Assembly (NCBI GenBank): GCA_013044415.1
Contig: JABEUO010000159.1
Location: 1 to 27,159 of the forward strand
Direction: 5' to 3'
Source: Acidimicrobiaceae bacterium
GTDB taxonomy: Bacteria; Actinomycetota; Acidimicrobiia; Acidimicrobiales; Acidimicrobiaceae
DNA length: 27,159 nucleotides
Positions 21,668-27,159 of this stretch are shown here, one piece after another. The notes beneath the pieces were generated by a model. It was not told the origin of the DNA. It saw nothing but the letters and a program-made list of their open reading frames with translations, and did no database searches. Each line of letters begins with the position of its first letter. The first letter of the stretch is position 1. A program made the position numbers and the translations under genes.

Positions 21668-23428
21668 ATGACTGTTCTTGTTGATGCCGAAAGCCTCGCT
21701 GTCTCTCGTTCCGATAGACAGCTTTTCAAAGGGCTCTCCATCACCGTAACTGACGGAGAAAGAGTGGGAATTGTCGGGATAAATGGAACCGGCAAATCGA
21801 CCCTCTTGAGGGTGCTAGCCGGGACGGAGGTGCCCGAGGCCGGGGAGATCAGATGGGGTCGGGGGGTTCGTATCGGCTTCTTGGAGCAGGATTCCCCCTT
21901 GCCCCCGGGCAACGTCAGAAGCGCAGTCGGCGGGGGATGGCAAAGTGAAGCGATCCTAGATCGCCTAGGTATGGCCGCAATGTTGGATCGGAATGTCTCG
22001 GAGCTATCTGGTGGCCAGGCGAAGCGGGTGGCGCTAGCAAAAGTACTAGCCAACCCGGCCGAGCTATTGATACTTGATGAGCCGACAAACCATCTGGACC
22101 TTCCGGCTATCACCTGGCTCGAAGAGTGGCTGGCCCGTTTCGGGGGAGGAGTCATCCTCGTGAGCCACGATCGATACCTGCTCGACCGGCTAACTACTCG
22201 GATGCTCGAGCTGGACCGAGGAAACGCCTACATCCATAACGGTGGGTACGCAGACTACCTATCGGCCCAGATCGAAAGGGAGGCGCAAGCGCAGGGCGCC
22301 GAGTCCGTCAGGCGAAACCAGGCCCGAAAGGAACTCGCTTGGCTGAGGAGGGGGGCCAAGGCGCGAACAAGAAAACCCCAAGCGAGGATAGATGCCGCCA
22401 AGCAATTGATAAATGCGAGGCCGAAAGCACAGGCACGAAGCAGCGAATTAGAGATCACATTTGATACACCTAGGCTCGGCAATACCGTGATTGAAGCCGA
22501 GGGCGTAAGCTTCGTCCGAGACCCCTCAGGCGAGCCAGTTCTGAGCGAAGTCACGGTGAGTCTTGATCCGAGGGAACGCCTCGGGGTTGTCGGCGTCAAT
22601 GGATCGGGCAAGACGACACTCTTAGATATCTTGGCTGGTCTCTACCCTCCCACCTCAGGACGGATAGAAGTTGGCACCACGGTAAAGGTGGGATACTACT
22701 GCCAAAACCTTCCCGAACTTGATCCAAAAGCGAGGGTGCGAGAGGTAGTGGCGGGACCGACGAGGACTCCCGGTGACCTTGCGGACCAACGTTTGATGGA
22801 AAGATTCTGGTTTGTTGGCGAGCTGCCTTGGGCAACCATCGGCACCCTCTCTGGTGGAGAGCGGAGGCGACTCCAACTCCTCACCGTTTTAGCTGCTCAA
22901 CCAAATGTTCTGTTACTCGACGAGCCAACAAACGACCTCGACCTCGAAACACTACGCTCCCTAGAGGAGTTCCTAGAGCAGTGGCCAGGTGCCCTCGTTA
23001 CCGTCAGCCACGACAGAGCCTTTCTCGATCGAGTAACCGATCGGATCGTCGTCTGCCAAGATGCTGTGGTAAATGAGATCTCCGGCGGACTCGCTAGTTG
23101 GATTTCAGAAGTCACCCAACAAAAGGCCAAGGGTGAGTCGCCAGTTCGGACCCAAATGACCAGCACCCGCACTGCATCAGCACCCTCCTCAGATCCCGGG
23201 GGAAAGCGGCGATCAAAAACGACGGTCGGTTTCGAACTTAGAAGAATAGAAAAGCAGCTCCAATCGCTCGCCAAGGAACACGATCGCCTGGCAGCGCTCT
23301 TTGAAGGGGCGCAGGAGCATAAAGAACTCGCCAATCTAGGCCTCGAGCTTGCGAAAATACAAGAGCAACAGAACTCCCTTGAGGAGCGGTGGCTCGAGGT
23401 CGCCGAGGAAGCAGAGTCAGCGCGATAG
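21668..23428 (+). CDS. ABC-F ATPase, Uup type
   Basis: A soluble protein with two ATP-binding cassettes and no membrane domain, of the ribosome-associated ABC-F family. Walker A motifs are GINGTGKST (37-45) and GVNGSGKTT (309-317). Signatures are LSGGQ (113-117) and LSGGE (394-398). Walker B motifs are LILDEPTNHLD (134-144) and LLLDEPTNDLD (415-425). Between them is the P-site-tRNA-interaction-type linker with ELAWLRRGAKARTRKPQAR (222-240). A C-terminal coiled coil (about 520-580) is what marks Uup-like members, and a Ser/Thr-rich spacer (488-512) precedes it. ATG 21668 has no Shine-Dalgarno but TACCGT (21656-21661) lies 6 nt upstream, consistent with a leaderless transcript. EttA-like or antibiotic-resistance ABC-F is less likely given the C-terminal coil. 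Confidence 0.93.
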   Translation: MTVLVDAESLAVSRSDRQLFKGLSITVTDGERVGIVGINGTGKSTLLRVLAGTEVPEAGEIRWGRGVRIGFLEQDSPLPPGNVRSAVGGGWQSEAILDRLGMAAMLDRNVSELSGGQAKRVALAKVLANPAELLILDEPTNHLDLPAITWLEEWLARFGGGVILVSHDRYLLDRLTTRMLELDRGNAYIHNGGYADYLSAQIEREAQAQGAESVRRNQARKELAWLRRGAKARTRKPQARIDAAKQLINARPKAQARSSELEITFDTPRLGNTVIEAEGVSFVRDPSGEPVLSEVTVSLDPRERLGVVGVNGSGKTTLLDILAGLYPPTSGRIEVGTTVKVGYYCQNLPELDPKARVREVVAGPTRTPGDLADQRLMERFWFVGELPWATIGTLSGGERRRLQLLTVLAAQPNVLLLDEPTNDLDLETLRSLEEFLEQWPGALVTVSHDRAFLDRVTDRIVVCQDAVVNEISGGLASWISEVTQQKAKGESPVRTQMTSTRTASAPSSDPGGKRRSKTTVGFELRRIEKQLQSLAKEHDRLAALFEGAQEHKELANLGLELAKIQEQQNSLEERWLEVAEEAESAR

Positions 23429-23476
23429 CGGCGGGTCATTACCAATCCTCAAAAAGTGCCTCCTAGCCGAAACTAC

Positions 23477-23492
23477 GCTCCAACCGTGGAGC
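23477..23492 (+). terminator. weak hairpin after the ABC-F gene
   Basis: GCTCCA and TGGAGC form a 6-bp stem with an ACCG loop, about 50 bp past the stop codon, followed by TTCT and not a clean T-run. A modest terminator candidate only. Confidence 0.3.
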
Positions 23493-23522
23493 TTCTGCAT
23501 TGGTCCTCTGCATTGTATAGCC

Positions 23523-23591
23523 ATGTCTGACCACACCCCAGGAGACAATGGTCGTAGAATATCGGAGAAGTTTGTTGATCGATTGAACTAA
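23523..23591 (+). CDS. 22-codon ORF ahead of the biotin-carrier gene
   Basis: ATG 23523 to TAA 23589-23591 encodes MSDHTPGDNGRRISEKFVDR plus two residues. It lies 42 bp upstream of the biotin-carrier start and has no clear Shine-Dalgarno. It could be a micropeptide, a leader, or a decayed gene remnant. The composition is protein-like but too short to judge. Confidence 0.25.
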   Translation: MSDHTPGDNGRRISEKFVDRLN

Positions 23592-23633
23592 AACGCATGG
23601 AGCCCACTTCAAAACGAGCACTGGAGGACGATC

Positions 23634-23846
23634 TTGTCGGAAGTCAGATCCCCAATGGCTGGGTTGGTTGTTAAGGTCGCCACCGTCGTGGGAGCAGAGC
23701 TACACGTAGGGGACACCGTGGTAATCATCGAGTCCATGAAGTTGGAGATTCCGGTCGAAGCGACTACATCGGGAAGGGTCACCGAGGTCATGGTGACCGA
23801 GGGTGACTTCGTGGAAGAAGCCAACGTTTTGGTAGTGGTCGATTGA
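23634..23846 (+). CDS. stand-alone biotin carboxyl carrier protein
   Basis: A 70-residue biotinyl/lipoyl domain with nothing else attached. It starts VRSPMAGLVVKVATVVGAELHVGD, the usual APMxGxV...VGD hammerhead. The biotinylation site is ESMKLEIPV with Lys36, in place of the common EAMKM. The second half, EATTSGRVTEVMVTEGDFVE, mirrors the first, as in this fold. The start is TTG 23634, supported by GGAGG 6 nt upstream. It overlaps the AtuA gene by 4 bp (TTGA) and shares an operon with the carboxyltransferase. It probably carries CO2 from a biotin carboxylase subunit encoded elsewhere to the carboxyltransferase here. Confidence 0.93.
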   Translation: MSEVRSPMAGLVVKVATVVGAELHVGDTVVIIESMKLEIPVEATTSGRVTEVMVTEGDFVEEANVLVVVD

Positions 23847-25207
23847 GAACCCTCAGGATAGCCAGCGGGGTCGGCTTCTATGGGGACAGTTTTTGGCCGG
23901 CTATTGAAATAATCAAGCAGAAGCAGGCGGATTACGTCTGCTTTGAGGACCTTGCCGAGCTAACCCTGGCGATACTCGCCAAGGACATGGCGAAGAATCC
24001 AGAAGCTGGCTATACAAAGGACCTCATCCCTTCTCTAAGGGCGGGATGGAAACTAGCCATGGACGCCGGGATCAAGATAATTACCAATGCCGGGGGTCTC
24101 AATCCCACATCGGCTGGCGCTGCTGCGGCGAGACTGGCCAAGGAGTTGCATATAAAGCCAAAAATTGCCGTGATCAGCGGTGATTCGATATTCGATCGCC
24201 TAGCAACCGGCGAAGCTTTCCCCCACTTCGAGAGGAATGATCCTCTGGCGGACGGCATCCGAAAAAGCGCACTTTTTGCCAATGCTTACCTCGGTGCCCG
24301 ACCAATCGTCGAAGCCCTCAGGCGGGGTGCAGATCTAGTTATCACGGGTCGCGTTGCCGACGCCGCCCTCTACTTAGCCCCACTTGCCTACGAATTCGAA
24401 TGGGATTTCGAAGACCTAGGTCGAATCGCCCAAGGTACGGTTGTCGGTCACATCCTCGAATGTTCTAGCCAGGCGACCGGCGGGAATCACGGAAGGGATT
24501 GGGAGTCGATCGACGGTTTGGAAAGAATTGGCTTTCCAATCGCCGAAGTAAATGAGTCTGGTGACGCAACGATTACCAAACTCGCCGACTCCGGTGGTCG
24601 GGTGGACGAATTTACGGTAAAAGAACAGCTCCTTTACGAGATCCACAATCCTTTTGCCTATCAAACCCCCGACGTCGTAATGGACATTTCGACTACTGCT
24701 GTCCAACAGGTCGGTTTAAATCGGGTCTCGGTGACAAACACGTCGGGACACAGAAGGCCCGATCGATATAAGGCCATCATCGGCTATCCGTCTGGATGGA
24801 TGGGTCAAGGTATCCTGGGCTATAGCTGGCCTGATGCTTACAAAAAGGCCCAGAAGACCGCCTCAATAATCACCAACCAACTCCAGATCTTCAAAGATCA
24901 GATTGCTGCAATCCGCATAGACCACCTCGGCCTGGACTCCCTCCATGCTGAGATGGCGGCTAGCAACGACGATTTGTCCGATCTACCCGAGGTGTACCTC
25001 CGCATCGCAATTAGAACCCAGGATCGCTCAGTCGCCGAGATGGTATCGAGGATGATGGTACCCTTGGCCCTGGCCGGACCCCCCACCGCCTCTGGACTAC
25101 TCGGCTTCGATAGGTCTCGGGCCCTAATTGGCCTTTGGCCGACTTTGGTTGAACGATCGATTGTCGATGAGCAGATATCGATAGATATCATCGAGGTGGC
25201 CGAATGA
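23843..25207 (+). CDS. AtuA family protein (DUF1446)
   Basis: A member of the acyclic-terpene-utilisation AtuA family: the N-terminus IASGVGFYGDSFWPA, a central ITNAGGLNPTSAGAAAARLA and a VITGRVADAALYLAPL block are characteristic. The biochemical role is not established. In Pseudomonas the gene is required alongside geranyl-CoA carboxylase for citronellol breakdown. It has 454 residues and no membrane segment or signal peptide. TTG 23843 overlaps the carrier stop as TTGA, but no strong Shine-Dalgarno is seen. Its own stop overlaps the next gene as ATGA. The genetic position between biotin carrier and carboxyltransferase supports a role tied to an acyl-CoA carboxylase. Confidence 0.9.
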   Translation: MRTLRIASGVGFYGDSFWPAIEIIKQKQADYVCFEDLAELTLAILAKDMAKNPEAGYTKDLIPSLRAGWKLAMDAGIKIITNAGGLNPTSAGAAAARLAKELHIKPKIAVISGDSIFDRLATGEAFPHFERNDPLADGIRKSALFANAYLGARPIVEALRRGADLVITGRVADAALYLAPLAYEFEWDFEDLGRIAQGTVVGHILECSSQATGGNHGRDWESIDGLERIGFPIAEVNESGDATITKLADSGGRVDEFTVKEQLLYEIHNPFAYQTPDVVMDISTTAVQQVGLNRVSVTNTSGHRRPDRYKAIIGYPSGWMGQGILGYSWPDAYKKAQKTASIITNQLQIFKDQIAAIRIDHLGLDSLHAEMAASNDDLSDLPEVYLRIAIRTQDRSVAEMVSRMMVPLALAGPPTASGLLGFDRSRALIGLWPTLVERSIVDEQISIDIIEVAE

Positions 25208-25503
25208 GACTGATAGATCTTGCCTTCTCCAGAAGCTCCGACAAAGGCAATCACTGCGACCTCTCCCTCATCGCCTACGACGAGGAGAAGTACCGAGTGC
25301 TGGTTGAGAAACTGACCAAACAGGCTCTCATCGACTACTTTTCGCCACTTGGCCCTTCAAGGATAGACCTCTTCCGACTGGACAACCTATCGGCATTGAA
25401 GATAGTCCTCTATGACGTCCTAGACGGAGGGGCCGCAAACTCCATCAAAGCCGACACTCAGGGGAAGTCGCTAAGCGGAGCCTTGTTGCGGATGGAGATC
25501 TGA
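25204..25503 (+). CDS. AtuA-like ferredoxin-fold protein
   Basis: A 99-residue partner commonly found next to AtuA, or fused to its C-terminus. It shows IDLAFSRSSDKGNHCDLSLIA, a version of the family's AxxRSGDKGDxxxIG opening, then ALIDYFSPLGPSRIDLFRL and a tail with SLSGALLRMEI. ATG 25204 overlaps the AtuA TGA by 4 bp (ATGA), and the two proteins are probably made in equal amounts. The split from AtuA is normal for the family, and the molecular function is unknown. Confidence 0.85.
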   Translation: MRLIDLAFSRSSDKGNHCDLSLIAYDEEKYRVLVEKLTKQALIDYFSPLGPSRIDLFRLDNLSALKIVLYDVLDGGAANSIKADTQGKSLSGALLRMEI

Positions 25504-25536
25504 CCTCGCTTAGGGATGGGCCCTGACACTAGGTAA

Positions 25537-25557
25537 TAACGATAATTCATAACGATA
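25537..25557 (+). promoter_or_regulatory. direct repeat TAACGATA in an AT-rich promoter region
   Basis: TAACGATA occurs at 25537-25544 and 25550-25557, spaced 13 bp start to start. It is just upstream of the carboxyltransferase gene, in a locally AT-rich block that includes GATAAT (25541-25546). A CTGACA (25523-25528) resembles a -35 but the spacing is wrong. This could be a regulator half-site pair or a weak internal promoter. Confidence 0.3.
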
Positions 25558-25581
25558 GATATTCAACGGGGGAACCTGACA

Positions 25582-27114
25582 TTGGGTGATAGACAAGACC
25601 GAGTCCGATCGACTCAGGAAAAGATAAAAAAGGGCGGACCAGAAAAGGGTCACAAGAAACAGCTCGATGCATCCAAGCTGTTCGTCAGGGATCGCCTAAA
25701 GCTCTTCTTCGACCGAGAAGAGATCAGGACGGAATTCGGGTTAATGGCCCGGAATTGGAACGAAGAGCTAGCCGCGGACGGTGTAGTGTGCGGCTCTGGA
25801 GAAATCTCCGGAAGGTCGGTATTCTTCACCGCATCTGACTACACGGTGAAGGCGGGATCGATCGGCCAGTATCACGGTGAGAAACTGATAAGGGCTCAGG
25901 AGGCTGCGATCCGTGCACGGCGGCCGATACTCTACCTAATCGATTCTTCGGGTGCCAGGATCGAAGAAACAGGTGGTCACCACGTCGATAAGCGAGGCGC
26001 TGGGCAACTCTTCTACTACCACTCGATTATGTCGGGCTCCGTTCCGCAGGTCGGCGTACTCTACGGAACCTGCTTTGCCGGCACGGCGTACACGCCGGTT
26101 TTCTGTGACCTACTGATAATGATGAAGGACTCATCGATGGCCATCGCCTCTCCGAGGATGGTCGAAATGGTCATAGGCCAAAAGACCACTCCGGACGAAC
26201 TTGGGGGTGCAAAAATGCACGCTGAAGTGAGTGGTTCAGCCCATTTCATCGCAGAGTCCGAGCTAGATGCGGCCAAAATCGTAAAGAAGATATTCAGCTA
26301 CCTTCCGGATAATTCAGAGGAGAAGCCACCGAGATACCCTGAAGAAGAACCCGAAATCTCCCCAGATACTCTGGACGAGATAATTCCTCCCGATGCAAAC
26401 AAGCCCTATTCGATTCAGAAGCTCATTTCGGCGGTGGTAGACCGGAGAAGTTTCCTTGAAGTCAAGGAGCACTATGCCAAGGAGTTAGCGGTTGGATTTG
26501 CCCGGATCAAGGGTCAAGTCGTTGGTATCGTTGCCAATAACCCCCTCTATAAGGGCGGGGCGATCTTCCCGGAATCTTCAGACAAAGGGGCAGAATTCGT
26601 CTGGCTCTGCGACGCTTACCAGATCCCATTGGTATACCTAGTGGACACTCCCGGATTTATGGTGGGGACCCAGGTAGAACGTTCAGCAATTTTAAAGCGG
26701 GGCCGGAAATTTATCTACGCCACCTCTAGCGCCACAGTTCCACGAATATGCGTCATTGTGCGCAAGTCATACGGGGCTGGCATCTACGCGATGAGCGGGC
26801 CGGCCTACGACCCTGATGTCACCCTCGCCCTTCCCTCGGCAGAAATCGCCGTAATGGGTCCAGAGGCCGCTATAAACGCCGTCTACTTCAACCACCTCGC
26901 ACAGATTACCGATCCCGAGGAAAGGGCCAAAGTCACCACGGAGTTAAAGGAGCAGTACAGGCAGGGTTACGACATCTTCAAGCTGGCGGGCGAGATGGTC
27001 GTCGACGAATTGATAGACCCTTCACAGATGCGAAACGAAATATCCTCCTACCTCGAACTATTCGCAAAGAAGTCGATACAACTACCCCCAAGGAGGCACT
27101 CCACTATCATCTGA
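25582..27114 (+). CDS. acyl-CoA carboxylase carboxyltransferase (beta) subunit
   Basis: Crotonase-fold enzyme that moves the carboxyl group from biotin to an acyl-CoA. The N-terminal half has LIDSSGARIEE (119-129) and ELGGAKMHAEVSG (206-218). The C-terminal half has GGAIFPESSDKGAEF (325-339) and VDTPGFMVG (354-362). These form the two oxyanion-hole regions expected for the family. At 510 residues it is full length and has no fused biotin domain, which fits the separate carrier upstream. The start TTG 25582 has GGGGGAA 8 nt upstream. Propionyl, methylcrotonyl or geranyl substrates cannot be told apart by eye; the AtuA neighbours favour a branched or terpenoid one. The biotin carboxylase subunit is not in the window. 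Confidence 0.93.
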   Translation: MGDRQDRVRSTQEKIKKGGPEKGHKKQLDASKLFVRDRLKLFFDREEIRTEFGLMARNWNEELAADGVVCGSGEISGRSVFFTASDYTVKAGSIGQYHGEKLIRAQEAAIRARRPILYLIDSSGARIEETGGHHVDKRGAGQLFYYHSIMSGSVPQVGVLYGTCFAGTAYTPVFCDLLIMMKDSSMAIASPRMVEMVIGQKTTPDELGGAKMHAEVSGSAHFIAESELDAAKIVKKIFSYLPDNSEEKPPRYPEEEPEISPDTLDEIIPPDANKPYSIQKLISAVVDRRSFLEVKEHYAKELAVGFARIKGQVVGIVANNPLYKGGAIFPESSDKGAEFVWLCDAYQIPLVYLVDTPGFMVGTQVERSAILKRGRKFIYATSSATVPRICVIVRKSYGAGIYAMSGPAYDPDVTLALPSAEIAVMGPEAAINAVYFNHLAQITDPEERAKVTTELKEQYRQGYDIFKLAGEMVVDELIDPSQMRNEISSYLELFAKKSIQLPPRRHSTII

Positions 27115-27159
27115 AAGACGCTTAACAGTATTGCCATCAATCTGACCCTGGAATCTGAC

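Overview
The window looks like chromosomal DNA of an actinobacterium, plausibly of the Acidimicrobiia. This is inferred, not proven. The base composition is only moderately GC-rich. The ValRS is the short form carrying PTERRVQN, which I know from actinomycetes. The set of ferredoxin, NuoF-like protein, ferric-reductase-like membrane protein and ApbE is an actinobacterial type of cluster. TTG and GTG starts are unusually common, several starts look leaderless, and one intergenic region holds a perfect TGTGA-N6-TCACA palindrome of the Crp/GlxR type.

Layout. (1) Positions 1-1001 hold the tail of an upstream reading frame, one orphan ORF of doubtful status, a 16-bp tandem repeat and a hairpin-rich valS leader. 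(2) valS (+) runs tail to tail, with overlapping stop codons, into a minus-strand block. Read 5' to 3' on the minus strand, that block is: alpha/beta hydrolase, 19-bp tandem repeats, gatC-gatA-gatB, ilvD, an attenuator leader, ilvB-ilvN-ilvC, an ABC permease and its ATPase. (3) Upstream of the hydrolase on the same strand is an electron-transfer cluster: a 59-codon membrane ORF, a 100-residue membrane-anchored linker protein, ApbE flavin transferase, a ferric-reductase-like di-heme protein, a NuoF-like flavoprotein and a ferredoxin. (4) From 20373 on, the plus strand carries an acyl-CoA dehydrogenase, a Uup-type ABC-F ATPase, and an operon of free biotinyl carrier, AtuA family protein, AtuA-like small protein and acyl-CoA carboxylase carboxyltransferase.

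How the genes work together. GatCAB makes Gln-tRNA and/or Asn-tRNA by transamidation. IlvD, IlvB, IlvN and IlvC form the common valine/isoleucine pathway. The ilvBNC leader encodes a 13-residue peptide, MANFASEIVVLPS, whose ATG sits 6 nt after a -10 box (so probably leaderless). It is followed by a perfect 10-bp-stem terminator, which is the signature of branched-chain attenuation. The redox cluster probably moves electrons from a nicotinamide donor through FMN/FeS proteins to membrane b-hemes. ApbE implies a covalently flavinylated partner, but no FMN-binding domain is visible. The gene in that slot has only the membrane anchor and the low-complexity linker. The plus-strand genes suggest catabolism of branched or terpenoid acyl-CoAs; the biotin carboxylase subunit is not in the window.

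Most worth following up: the ilv attenuator, the Crp-like site and hidden small ORF ahead of the redox operon, the missing FMN domain, the permease whose reading frame has no canonical start codon, and the stand-alone biotin carrier next to AtuA.
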